From positions 20,492 to 84,491 of the forward strand of contig CAZVCG010000002.1 in the NCBI GenBank assembly GCA_964626265.1: a DNA stretch of 64,000 nt, in the 5' to 3' direction. The stretch's first letter is position 1; every line of letters begins with the position of its first letter. Shown here piece by piece: positions 8,527 to 16,905 of this stretch. The notes under the pieces are model-generated. The model was not told the DNA's origin. It saw only the letters and a program-made list of their open reading frames with translations, and did not search any database. Made by a program: the position numbers and the translations under genes. The DNA comes from CAZVCG01 sp964626265 (lineage in GTDB: Bacteria; Pseudomonadota; Alphaproteobacteria; UBA9219).

Positions 8527-11025
8527 CTAATCCTTGGCCGCCAGCGGTATGAAACAGGTTATGCGCGTGCCTTGCTTGGCGTTGCTGGCCGCCTCGACGC
8601 GCCCGCCGTGCAGTTCGACAAGGCTCTTCACGAGGCTAAGCCCCAGACCGACGCCGCTTTGCCGCGCGTGCGGGTTGGCGCGTTCGAACTTGCCGAAAAC
8701 GCGGTCGCGATCGGATTCAGGAATGCCGATTCCGGTGTCGGAAACGCTCACTTCCATCCATCCTTCCTGCTTGCGCGCAACAAGGTTAATGCGCCCCCCT
8801 TCCGGGGTATATTTGATCGCGTTGCTGATCAAATTGAACATCACTTGTTTCATGCGCGTTTGATCAACCTCGAATTTTCCGATGTCCGACGGACAATCGA
8901 TAAATATTTCCAGTTTCTGTTGTCGCGCCCATTCGGCAGTCATTTGCTTGGCTTCGTTCAGAAGATCGGCTACAGCCACGGGCTTGCGGTTGAGAGCCAT
9001 GCGGCCCGCTTCTATCGTCGCGAGGTCAAGAACGTCGTTGATGAGCTTGGTCAGCTTTTCCGTCTCGGCTTTAATGGTGCGCGTGTATTCCAATTGCTTT
9101 TCATTGAGCGTGCCGAAGTATTGTTCCGCCATGATATCGGCAAAACCCGCGATGGTGTTAAGCGGGGTACGCAACTGGTAGGACACATTGGCGACAAAGT
9201 CCGATTTTAGACGATCGGCGGCGGCAAGCGCGGCGTTGCTCGCCCGTAAGGCCTGCTCAACGCGCATGGAGTCGCTGATGTCGAGATAACTGTTCAACAC
9301 GGAGCCATCGGGCAACGGCACGGTCAGGTATTCGATCACCGTTTGATCGGCGCGTTCGATGCGCCCCGTGCGGGAATTGCGATCCAGAGCATAACCGACC
9401 ATCTCGCTCTTGAACTCAGTCCAGTTGGCGCCGAAGTTGAAAAGCGGCTTCATTTGCTCGAGCAGATCGGCAATGTGCGGCTCAGAAGCCAAAAAGTCGG
9501 ACTCCAGTTTCCAGCTTTTAGCAAACGCCGGGTTGAACAGGCGCAACTTGCCATCTGGCCCGAACACGGCAATGCCTTCGGCAAGATTGTCGAGCGTCTC
9601 GCGCTGAACTGCGATGAGCGTGTTGTAGGACGTCTCCAGCGCCAGCCTGTCCGTCACGTTTTCATGCACGAACATGATGCCGCCAAACGGATGCGGCACG
9701 GCGAGAATGCGCAGCGTCGTGCCGTCGGGCAGAAACATCTGGTCTTCCTGCGGCTCCAGAAGCGACGTAAAGAGCGCCTGTCGTTCTTTCTTGTATTTCT
9801 GGAAATCGACCTGTTCGGGAATCTTGCGCCGTTGCCGCAGATCTTCAAGAACTTCGCTGAACGTAGGCTTGCCGTTCAAAAAGCTTTCTTCAGCTTCCCA
9901 AAGACGTTGATATGCGCGATTGAAAAACTCCAAACGTTGGTCGCGGCCGTAAATGGCGATGGCCGAGCCGAGATGCTCCATCACTTCGTGATGCGCCGCG
10001 AGGTGGCGTTGAAGCTCTGCTTCTTTTTCTTCCTCGGTCGTGACATCGACGGCAAAGCCGATAAGAACGACTTTCTTGTCATCGGCGGCTGGCGTTTCCT
10101 TTTTATCCCCGTTATTTTCCACGCCTTCAAGGCTGAAAGGAATTTCCGAAATTTCCAGCAGGCAGCGTTTGCCCGCTATGATGACATGGCGGCGTTCAAT
10201 CTGTTTTTCGTTTTTGTTGAGCGCGTTCGCGGCCAAGGCGCGGCCGCTTCCGCCACGGGCCGTTTGCGACATCAGTTCATGTTGTTCGCGTAAAACATCT
10301 TCGACCGAAGCGTCCATCGCCTTGGTATAGGCGCGATTGCACATGACGAGATTGAGATCCTTCGCCCGTCCCCAGACAGGAAACGGCAAGGCATCTATCA
10401 TGGCGATTGACGTTTGGTCCGGCTTCGCGGCCATCGTCGCGACAACGGCTCCTGCGGCCTGTTGCGCCTTGACCGCAGTTTCGCTTTCGGCAAACCAGAG
10501 AACATCGACATGCGGCCCGTCGCGACCAATGCGGAAACGGCGGCCCGTAACGTGAAACTTCGCCTCACCCGCCATCGCCGCCACCGGCATGTCGAAACCT
10601 TCGCCCGTTTGCTGGAATCCCCGGAAAGCGGCGACGAGTTCGGCCCCTTCCTTGACGCCCGCGACCAGATCGTCGAAATGCGTAAGCTTCGTCAGCCCCA
10701 AGCGTACGGCCACCCCGTTTTCCTCGCGCAACAGGCCTTGCGGCGAAAACAGGCAGTAGCCTCCGGGGAGCGTCTTAACCAGAGCCTGAAATCTGTCGGC
10801 AATGAACCGCAATTGTCGCATATTGCGTTCGCGGTGCGCCATTTTCCGGTTCAGCATATACAGCATGAAACCCAGAAAAACTGAAAGCAAAACAAGCAAG
10901 GCGATGGCCGCCGTCGATCCTGAGAACAGACCTATGCGTACGGCCGCCACGAACACAACAAGGATGACTAGCGTAACGGCAAAATAGATTGGCAGTTTAA
11001 CGGGTAAATTTTGAAGCTGAAGCAT
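8527..11025 (-). CDS. divL: DivL-type PAS sensor kinase with Tyr in place of the phospho-acceptor His
   Basis: This 832-residue protein has two N-terminal membrane helices (about residues 9-28 and 33-55), several PAS-like segments, and a C-terminal HisKA plus HATPase_c module. The dimerisation motif reads VANVSYQLRTPLNTI, so the usual His is Tyr616 (codon 9178-9180). The ATP-binding lid is intact (NLISNAIKYTP, DTGIGIP, GVGLGLSLVK). This Tyr substitution and the place upstream of tsaE match Caulobacter DivL, which reads phospho-DivK and controls the CckA-CtrA cell cycle pathway rather than acting as an ordinary kinase. The exact PAS count cannot be fixed by eye. The gene begins the operon that runs to murU. 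Confidence 0.85.
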   Translation of the reverse strand: MLQLQNLPVKLPIYFAVTLVILVVFVAAVRIGLFSGSTAAIALLVLLSVFLGFMLYMLNRKMAHRERNMRQLRFIADRFQALVKTLPGGYCLFSPQGLLREENGVAVRLGLTKLTHFDDLVAGVKEGAELVAAFRGFQQTGEGFDMPVAAMAGEAKFHVTGRRFRIGRDGPHVDVLWFAESETAVKAQQAAGAVVATMAAKPDQTSIAMIDALPFPVWGRAKDLNLVMCNRAYTKAMDASVEDVLREQHELMSQTARGGSGRALAANALNKNEKQIERRHVIIAGKRCLLEISEIPFSLEGVENNGDKKETPAADDKKVVLIGFAVDVTTEEEKEAELQRHLAAHHEVMEHLGSAIAIYGRDQRLEFFNRAYQRLWEAEESFLNGKPTFSEVLEDLRQRRKIPEQVDFQKYKKERQALFTSLLEPQEDQMFLPDGTTLRILAVPHPFGGIMFVHENVTDRLALETSYNTLIAVQRETLDNLAEGIAVFGPDGKLRLFNPAFAKSWKLESDFLASEPHIADLLEQMKPLFNFGANWTEFKSEMVGYALDRNSRTGRIERADQTVIEYLTVPLPDGSVLNSYLDISDSMRVEQALRASNAALAAADRLKSDFVANVSYQLRTPLNTIAGFADIMAEQYFGTLNEKQLEYTRTIKAETEKLTKLINDVLDLATIEAGRMALNRKPVAVADLLNEAKQMTAEWARQQKLEIFIDCPSDIGKFEVDQTRMKQVMFNLISNAIKYTPEGGRINLVARKQEGWMEVSVSDTGIGIPESDRDRVFGKFERANPHARQSGVGLGLSLVKSLVELHGGRVEAASNAKQGTRITCFIPLAAKD

Positions 11026-11126
11026 GATGCGAGATTATGTGACTTTCGACTCGAAAGTGAATAGGCGATATTCGCCCGAAAGGGAATTATTTTCAGTATG
11101 GTTAATGACGTAATAAGCCGCAAATG

Positions 11127-11684
11127 TTACCTTTTTTGCCGGACTTCCTTAACTTCTGGGATAAAGTGGCGGAGCATACGCTCAACGCCCATTTTCAACG
11201 TCGCGTGCGCGCTGGGGCAACCCGCGCATGCGCCCTTGAGCCGAAGATAGACGATCCCGTCCTCAAAACTCTCGAAGGCGACATCGCCGCCGTCTTGCGC
11301 CACGGCAGGACGTATGCGTTGGTCGAGAAGATCCTTGATTTGGCGCACCACGTCGCTATCGTTGTCGTTAGTAGAATTATCGGCATTTTCGCCGGTGACG
11401 ACCGGACGATCTTCGGTGAAGTGCTCCATAATCGCCGCGAGAAGAAGCGGCTTGAGCGACGGCCAGTCTTTGTTTTCGTCGCGAGTCACGGTGACGAAGT
11501 CGCGTCCAAGAAAAACGCTTTTCACGCCTTCTACGTCCAGCAAGGCTTGCGCCAAAGGAGAGTTGGCTGCTGTCGCCGCATCCGTAATCTCCATCGCGCC
11601 GCCTTGCGCGTCGCCGAGCACGGCACGGCTTGGCAAAAATTTCATCGTTGCCGGATTCGGCGTGTCTTCGGTTTGAATGAACAT
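11127..11684 (-). CDS. nfuA: NifU-like iron-sulfur cluster carrier (Nfu)
   Basis: This 185-residue protein has an N-terminal Nfu_N domain (MFIQTEDTPNPATMKF) and a C-terminal NifU domain with the cluster-binding CxxC in GACAGCPSAHATLK near residue 155. An acidic linker (ENADNSTNDNDSD) joins the two. It carries Fe-S clusters to target apoproteins. The start at 11684 is chosen over an upstream in-frame ATG because CGGAAGGAG lies just ahead and the Nfu_N domain begins there. The universal stress protein gene ends 19 bases upstream, so the two are likely co-transcribed. Confidence 0.93.
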   Translation of the reverse strand: MFIQTEDTPNPATMKFLPSRAVLGDAQGGAMEITDAATAANSPLAQALLDVEGVKSVFLGRDFVTVTRDENKDWPSLKPLLLAAIMEHFTEDRPVVTGENADNSTNDNDSDVVRQIKDLLDQRIRPAVAQDGGDVAFESFEDGIVYLRLKGACAGCPSAHATLKMGVERMLRHFIPEVKEVRQKR

Positions 11685-11703
11685 GGCGTTCTCCTTCCGA
11701 GTC

Positions 11704-12177
11704 TTACAGGGGCCGGTTATCGGACGGAAACTCATAGCTATCGGGGACGATGACGACCGGGATTTTCAGCGCCCAACGGCCCTTCGCGCTCATCAAAGAA
11801 CTGACAAGCGGCCCCGGACCTTTATCGCCCGTATGTGCCGCTAAAACAAGAACGGAAATGTGCGCTTTTTCTTGAAGCAACTGCATCAGCGTTTCGCGTT
11901 GACGGCCTTTGCGCACGTAAACTTCGGGCTTGGCCGCGCTGAGAGATTCCACAAGTTTCTCATGGTCGGCCAGATCGGCCTTTGCTCGATCAAGGGCATC
12001 TTGGGCCAATGCAGCATCGAGCCCTGCGAACGGTTGTATAGCCTCTGGTTCGATCACGCGCAGCATGGCGACGCGCCCCCCAGACAGGCGCGCCCGTGAA
12101 GCCGCGTATTTCAAGGCAACGGGCATTTCGGCGCTTTCATCGACAACGACAAGATAGGTTCGCTTTGGCTGGCTCAT
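11704..12177 (-). CDS. Universal stress protein family protein
   Basis: This 157-residue protein has the UspA fold: TYLVVVDESAEMPVALKYA at the N-terminus with the ATP-loop Asp, and a C-terminal IPVVIVPDSYEF strand. A GPGPLVSSLMSAKGRWAL stretch stands in the place of the family nucleotide-binding G-2x-G-9x-G(S/T) motif, in altered form. The start at 12177 (MSQPKRTY) is set by a GGAGG nine bases upstream and lies two bases from the previous gene. Its role is unknown beyond general stress adaptation. It belongs to a run with the TIGR02186, TauE and nfu genes. Confidence 0.85.
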   Translation of the reverse strand: MSQPKRTYLVVVDESAEMPVALKYAASRARLSGGRVAMLRVIEPEAIQPFAGLDAALAQDALDRAKADLADHEKLVESLSAAKPEVYVRKGRQRETLMQLLQEKAHISVLVLAAHTGDKGPGPLVSSLMSAKGRWALKIPVVIVPDSYEFPSDNRPL

Positions 12178-12179
12178 CG

Positions 12180-12914
12180 TTACGACCTCCGCCTGAAGAG
12201 ATAGGCTCCGCCGCCGCCCCATACCAGCGACAGAAAGAGCGCGAGAAACGCATAGGTGAACGGCCTTTCATGCGCGAGGCCGTTGATAGTCGCTTCGATG
12301 CCGGTCCGGTTCACGGAAAGCGGCACTTCCTGAGTGGCGATCACCTGCCCCCACCTGAGAAGATAGATGCGCGCCGTGTACGCGCCGATGGGCACGGCGG
12401 CAGGCAAGTCGAAATCGGCGCGAAACAGGCCGCCTTTGGAAATGCGGACGATGCCTTCGTTTTGCTGATAAAGGCCGCGCCTGATCTGGCTTTGCTTAAG
12501 GCCATCGAAATTTTCGACCGTAAACGATCCTTGCGGGGCTTTATAGGGCGCGAACAACGAATTGAGCGTCAAGCCGTGTTGCGTCGCCGTCTCAGACTGA
12601 ACGATGTCCTTAAGCGGTTTCGACGACGCGATGGCGTAATAGCCGGGAACATTGTCGAACGTGACCGGACGTTCGTTCACCCAAAGTCCCGCCTTGCGCT
12701 TTTTGGCCCAGAGCTTGGCGAAAACGGGCGGTCCTTCGACGACGACGACCACGTCGGCCTTTTTCTTGACGGCTCCAAACACCAGGAGATTGCTGCCCGT
12801 AAAGCCGACGGTAACCTCGATTTCGTGAACCGACAGGTCGGCATCAACTTCCTGAGCGCGCGCCGGAAGACATAACGTCAATAGCAGCAGGAGGAAGACA
12901 AGCAATCGCTTCAT
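12180..12914 (-). CDS. TIGR02186 family exported membrane protein
   Basis: This 244-residue protein has a signal peptide (MKRLLVFLLLLLTLCLPARA), a beta-rich periplasmic domain, and a C-terminal membrane helix (FTYAFLALFLSLVWGGGGAY) ending in RRRS. These features and its place beside a TauE/SafE permease match the TIGR02186 family, found in Alphaproteobacteria. Its biochemical function is not established; a role linked to the permease is inferred from the pairing. Its start overlaps the TauE stop by four bases. Confidence 0.85.
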   Translation of the reverse strand: MKRLLVFLLLLLTLCLPARAQEVDADLSVHEIEVTVGFTGSNLLVFGAVKKKADVVVVVEGPPVFAKLWAKKRKAGLWVNERPVTFDNVPGYYAIASSKPLKDIVQSETATQHGLTLNSLFAPYKAPQGSFTVENFDGLKQSQIRRGLYQQNEGIVRISKGGLFRADFDLPAAVPIGAYTARIYLLRWGQVIATQEVPLSVNRTGIEATINGLAHERPFTYAFLALFLSLVWGGGGAYLFRRRS

Positions 12915-13858
12915 TGCATGATCCTCGTTTCTATCGTGAACGGCTGGCTGGGATAAAGAATGAGGTCGATGAGAAGCTTGGCGCCGACCGAGACGATCAC
13001 CAAAGACATCAGCAACCGCGCCGTCACCGGATTAAGCCGCGACGCCAGCCGCGTTCCTAACGGAACGCCGATGACGCTTCCTGTTAAAACGATGAGTCCC
13101 AGCATGACATCGACGCTTTTATTCAGTACCGCCTGCATCAGGGTCGCAAAAGCCGATGTGAAGATGATTTGAAACAGCGACGTGCCGTTCACAAGAACCG
13201 GCGGCATTCGCAGAATATAGATCATGGCGGGGATGAGCATAAAGCTGCCGATGCCGAGCAACGCCACCATCATGCCGCTGATAAAACCGACACCCATCGG
13301 CAGCAAAATGCTCATGCGCAGTCGCGAAGCGGGAAAATCCATTCCCAGCAAGCCATGGCCTCCCCAGAGCACGCGCGTTTCGTCTGCGCCGGATTTGGCA
13401 CTCCCGGCGATTTTTTTCTCCTGTTGCGGCCGCCTTCCGTTTTTCCAGTAATCGCGCCCGCTTTCGAACAACATCATGCCGCCGATGCCGCCAAGAAGGG
13501 CGATGTAGCCGATGGTGATGGATAGATTGATGTGCCCGATCTTCTGGAGCCATTTGAACAGCTCCGCCCCACACGTCGCGCCGACAAAGCTGCCGATGAG
13601 CATCGTCAGCCCCATGCGGATGTCGATGTTGCGCTTTCGCCAATGCGCCAGCGTACCCGCTAGGCCCGTGCCTACAAGTTGGTTGGGTTGCGTGCCGACG
13701 GCTATCGAAGGCGGAATGCCGACTAGCGTCAGGAGCGGCGCAAGCAAAAATCCGCCGCCGATTCCGAACAAACCTGACACGAAACCGCCCATCATCCCGA
13801 ATCCCAAAAGCACGAGGAAGTTGACCGACATTTCAGCGATGGGGAGATAGATGTCCAT
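12911..13858 (-). CDS. TauE/SafE family permease
   Basis: This 315-residue polytopic protein shows the TauE/SafE pattern: GFVSGLFGIGGGFLLAPLLT near residues 26-45, and its second-half counterpart GFISGMMVALLGIGSFMLIP near residues 192-211. About eight membrane helices are visible. The family exports organosulfonates, sulfite or related anions; the substrate here is unknown. It is the first gene of a minus-strand run TauE, TIGR02186, universal stress protein, nfu, with four-base or near-contiguous junctions. Confidence 0.9.
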   Translation of the reverse strand: MDIYLPIAEMSVNFLVLLGFGMMGGFVSGLFGIGGGFLLAPLLTLVGIPPSIAVGTQPNQLVGTGLAGTLAHWRKRNIDIRMGLTMLIGSFVGATCGAELFKWLQKIGHINLSITIGYIALLGGIGGMMLFESGRDYWKNGRRPQQEKKIAGSAKSGADETRVLWGGHGLLGMDFPASRLRMSILLPMGVGFISGMMVALLGIGSFMLIPAMIYILRMPPVLVNGTSLFQIIFTSAFATLMQAVLNKSVDVMLGLIVLTGSVIGVPLGTRLASRLNPVTARLLMSLVIVSVGAKLLIDLILYPSQPFTIETRIMQ

Positions 13859-13898
13859 GGTTCAAATAATTAGGGTTCTTGGTCAGATTCTTCAGATT

Positions 13899-15104
13899 CT
13901 ATTGTTTAGCAATTTTTCCCTGATCAATGGAATAAAATTGCGCGGCGGCCTTGAGCGCCCGGAATGAGCCGAAATCCGTGCCCGTGAGCCATGCTTGCAC
14001 GCCTAATGTGAGGATTTCATCGAACAGTGCGATGCGGCGGACGTCGTCCAAATGCGCGGTGATGTCGTCGAGCAGGAAGAGCGGCGCGACCTGCCGTATC
14101 TGGATTAATACGCGCACATAGGCCAGCATGATCGCGATGACGAGCGCTTTTTGCTCGCCCGTTGAGCACAAGTCCGCAGGGCATTGGCGTGCGCGATGCA
14201 CGACGGCGAGATCGCTGCGATGCGGACCTATGGATGAGATGCCCGTGCGAGCGTCATCGACCCTCGCGCCCGCGTACGCATTGCGCAAGCGTTCTTCGAC
14301 GATGAGAGCGGGATATTGGTTTAAATCTTCTTCTGCTTTGCCGCGCAACATTAGATCTGCTTGGGGGAAGGCACCCGATGTTTCTTCGACAGCCGCTTGC
14401 AATTGGCGCAACAACTGGAGCCGCGCGGCGGCTATCGCCACGCCCGTTTGCGCCAGCGTGTCTTCCAGCGAATCCAGCCACGCGGGGTCGGCCATGCCCT
14501 CGCGCAAAAGGGTCATGCGTTCACGCAACGCTTTTTCATAACGGTGAACGCGTCCCGCATGCGCGCGGTCAAAACTGTAGACAAGGCGGTCCAAAAGCTT
14601 GCGCCGCGCCGAGGGTCCATCGGCGAGTAAACGATCCATATCCGGCGTGACCCACGCCATCACGACGCGGTCGGCCAGCGTTTGCTGGCTTTTGACGGGC
14701 TTACCGTCGATATGCACCACGCGGCGCGCGTCGTCCGGCGATTCAGGATCGCGGCCCGTGCCGATGCGGAACGCGTCATCTGTCGTTCGAAGCTCCACCG
14801 CTTCCGCCCAAGGCTCGGCAGCGAAGCGGTTTTGCACCTCGGCTAGCGGCGCGCGGCGCAGGCCGCGGCCCGGCACCAAGAGGCTGATGGCCTCCAAGAT
14901 GTTCGTTTTGCCGCTGCCGTTCGGGCCAGTCAAAACCACAGGCGACGCATCAAGATCGAGTTGCAAGTCGTTGTAATTGCGAAAAGCCGTGAGGGAAAGG
15001 CGGGTGACCACCAAGGGATCAGTTGTCAGATGTCTGGGATCAGGGATGGCTTCGAAATTGTCGGTCCCCGGAATGCTGAATGCTGACACCTGAATGCTCG
15101 TCAT
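13899..15104 (-). CDS. recF: RecF recombination mediator
   Basis: This 401-residue SMC-like ATPase helps load RecA at gapped DNA. Visible motifs are Walker A GPNGSGKTN (about 59-67), the signature STGEQKALVIAIMLA, and Walker B LFLLDDITAHLD. The start at 15104 overlaps the dnaN stop (ATGA). The usual RecF N-terminus (LSLTAFRNY) begins only near residue 37. The preceding residues are encoded by a repetitive stretch resembling an intergenic repeat near 62960-63020. Either translation begins here by coupling to dnaN, or at a GTG/TTG nearer residue 31-33. Confidence 0.93.
   Translation of the reverse strand: MTSIQVSAFSIPGTDNFEAIPDPRHLTTDPLVVTRLSLTAFRNYNDLQLDLDASPVVLTGPNGSGKTNILEAISLLVPGRGLRRAPLAEVQNRFAAEPWAEAVELRTTDDAFRIGTGRDPESPDDARRVVHIDGKPVKSQQTLADRVVMAWVTPDMDRLLADGPSARRKLLDRLVYSFDRAHAGRVHRYEKALRERMTLLREGMADPAWLDSLEDTLAQTGVAIAAARLQLLRQLQAAVEETSGAFPQADLMLRGKAEEDLNQYPALIVEERLRNAYAGARVDDARTGISSIGPHRSDLAVVHRARQCPADLCSTGEQKALVIAIMLAYVRVLIQIRQVAPLFLLDDITAHLDDVRRIALFDEILTLGVQAWLTGTDFGSFRALKAAAQFYSIDQGKIAKQ
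15019..15097. repeat. Repeat-like stretch encoding the RecF N-terminal extension
   Basis: The stretch has spaced TGTCAG, CTGGGATCAG, GAATGCTGAATGCTGA and ACACCTGA motifs. The intergenic stretch at 62960-63020 has a similar texture (CAGGTATCAGAATTC, CTGATGCCTGTCATCTG). It lies between the dnaN stop and the conserved start of RecF and is translated if recF begins at 15104. Homology of the two stretches is judged by eye only. Confidence 0.45.
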
Positions 15105-16216
15105 ACCCGCATCGGCATCAGGACATAGAGCGCGCTTTCGTCGGCTTCGTCCTGCACGATGGCGGGCGAGGCGGAATCCGCAAAGCTGAAACGAACGCCC
15201 TCGCCTTCGACTTGCTGCAGGATGTCGAGCAAATAGCGTGCGTTGAAACCGACCTCGATCGGCGCGCCTTCGTAATTGACCTCGACTTCTTCCGTCGCAC
15301 TGCCGGCATCCGGCGCATTGGCCGTCAAAACCATCTGGCCGTCGGAAAGACTTAGTTTAACTGCGCGCGAGCGTTCAGTCGAAATTGTCGCTACGCGATC
15401 AACCGCTGCGCCAAACAGGCGCGCGTTGGCGTTAAGCGTTTTGTCGTTGCCGGAAGGAATGACGCGTTCATAATCGGGGAACGTGCCGTCGATAAGTTTG
15501 GATGTAATGATAACGCTGTCGAACGCAAAGCGAATTTTGCTGTCGGACAACATGATTTCCACAGGCGCGGACGTTTCATCGACCAGCTTGCGGACTTCGC
15601 CGACGGTCTTGCGCGGCACGATAACGCCGGGCATGCCCTTGACGCCTTTGGGCGCGGGCATCTCCACACGAGCCAAGCGGTGGCCATCAGTCGCCACAGC
15701 GCGCAGAACCTCTACGCCCTTGTCCTTTGTCGCGTGGACATAGATGCCGTTCAGGTAATAGCGCGTTTCCTCCGTCGATATTGCGAAGCGCGTACGGTCC
15801 ACCAGAGCGCGCAAATCTCCCGCTGGAAGCGTGAATTTATGTTTGAGATCGCCTTCCGGCATCTTGGGGAAATCTTCGACCGGCAGGCAGCCCAAGCGGA
15901 ACTGGGAACGGCCCGAAGTCAACACAAGTTGCGTGCCGCTGGCGGTGCTGAGTTCGACTTGCGCGCCATCTGGCAGCTTGCGGACGATTTCATAAAGCGT
16001 GTGGGCGGGCGCCGTTATTGCGCCGGATTTCGTGACCTGACCGGGCACGGATTCGTTGATTTCGATTTCCATGTCCGTCGCGACGAACGACACCGATTGA
16101 TCCGACGCGCGGATCAGCACATTGGCTAAAATGGGGATCGTGTTCCGGCGCTCCACCACGCTTTGCACGTGGCCAAGACTTTTCAAAAGAGCGGCGCGTT
16201 CAAGCGTGATTTTCAT
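15101..16216 (-). CDS. dnaN: DNA polymerase III beta sliding clamp
   Basis: This 371-residue protein is the beta clamp that tethers replicative polymerase to DNA. The N-terminus MKITLERAALLKSLGHVQSV, the run RRNTIPILANVLI, and the C-terminal ALYVLMPMRV are characteristic. The length fits the family. It overlaps recF by four bases. No dnaA is seen upstream: the next genes are unrelated accessory genes, so the classical dnaA-dnaN-recF-gyrB order is only partly kept. Confidence 0.97.
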   Translation of the reverse strand: MKITLERAALLKSLGHVQSVVERRNTIPILANVLIRASDQSVSFVATDMEIEINESVPGQVTKSGAITAPAHTLYEIVRKLPDGAQVELSTASGTQLVLTSGRSQFRLGCLPVEDFPKMPEGDLKHKFTLPAGDLRALVDRTRFAISTEETRYYLNGIYVHATKDKGVEVLRAVATDGHRLARVEMPAPKGVKGMPGVIVPRKTVGEVRKLVDETSAPVEIMLSDSKIRFAFDSVIITSKLIDGTFPDYERVIPSGNDKTLNANARLFGAAVDRVATISTERSRAVKLSLSDGQMVLTANAPDAGSATEEVEVNYEGAPIEVGFNARYLLDILQQVEGEGVRFSFADSASPAIVQDEADESALYVLMPMRV

Positions 16217-16327
16217 GGGAGAAAGCCCTGTTTTTCCGGGAATCGGTTCGTTTACTCAGATAGCAGAGAATTCACGCCATGGCTAGAGTCCGGGTAAGGT
16301 CGCGAACCCGTGAATCCCTCGTTTTTA

Positions 16328-16356
16328 TTGCATTAACCAATGTTTTGCGTTGCAAT
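16328..16356 (+). promoter_or_regulatory. Weak sigma70-like promoter candidate
   Basis: TTGCAT and TGCAAT are separated by 17 bases, about 30 bases ahead of the start of the orphan gene at 16385. The -10 matches four of six consensus bases and the -35 only three, so this is a weak candidate. Confidence 0.25.
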
Positions 16357-16384
16357 TAGTTTTGCAAAACCTCAAAAAGGATTT

Positions 16385-16852
16385 ATGCAGACCAGTGCCA
16401 ACATCAAGCATATGCTTGGGCACCTCATAGATAGAACTATCGGGACCACAAAATATGCTGGCATTGAAGCCACAGGCGGCATCTATGCAGCCATCGAATC
16501 TCTCAAAAAAGACATCGGCTCTTGTGGCCAAATCAGTATGTGGCGCAGCAAAACAAGATCTGGCTATTGCGCGTGCATTAGTGACATAGGCTTTGCTACA
16601 GAGCTGTCAGGCGATAAGTATTTCTGTTCTCTTCTTTTTGCCCACGGTCGTTCAAAGATTGAGGCCCTTCAGGCACTATTTAAATACCTGCTGAATTCCA
16701 ACCTAAAAACCGATACTGTGACCAAAGATCATTTCAAGACATACCTTTATATAAATGACAACGTCGTTGTGCCCATAAAGTACACGCCGCAAACATTATT
16801 CCGCCAAATGATTGCCGTCGTGCCACCGCCAAAGAATGCGCCCACCCCTTAG
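16385..16852 (+). CDS. Hypothetical protein
   Basis: This 155-residue protein is not recognised. The start at 16385 (MQTSANIKHM) is favoured over the upstream ATG at 16340 because AAAAGGA lies five bases before it. The protein looks cytoplasmic and mixed alpha/beta, without signal peptide or membrane helices, and ends in a Pro-rich tail (PPPKNAPTP). It lies divergently next to dnaN and convergently with the Tat-exported protein gene, in an accessory patch. Confidence 0.6.
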   Translation: MQTSANIKHMLGHLIDRTIGTTKYAGIEATGGIYAAIESLKKDIGSCGQISMWRSKTRSGYCACISDIGFATELSGDKYFCSLLFAHGRSKIEALQALFKYLLNSNLKTDTVTKDHFKTYLYINDNVVVPIKYTPQTLFRQMIAVVPPPKNAPTP

Positions 16853-16905
16853 TGCCAAAGCTCTTTATAGCGGCCATCAATGTCACCTTTACGAGGACAG
16901 CTTTA

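Noticed and set aside
9343..10293. Plus-strand open frame of 316 codons opposite divL
   Set aside because: Antisense of the PAS region of DivL; composition is typical of a shadow frame.
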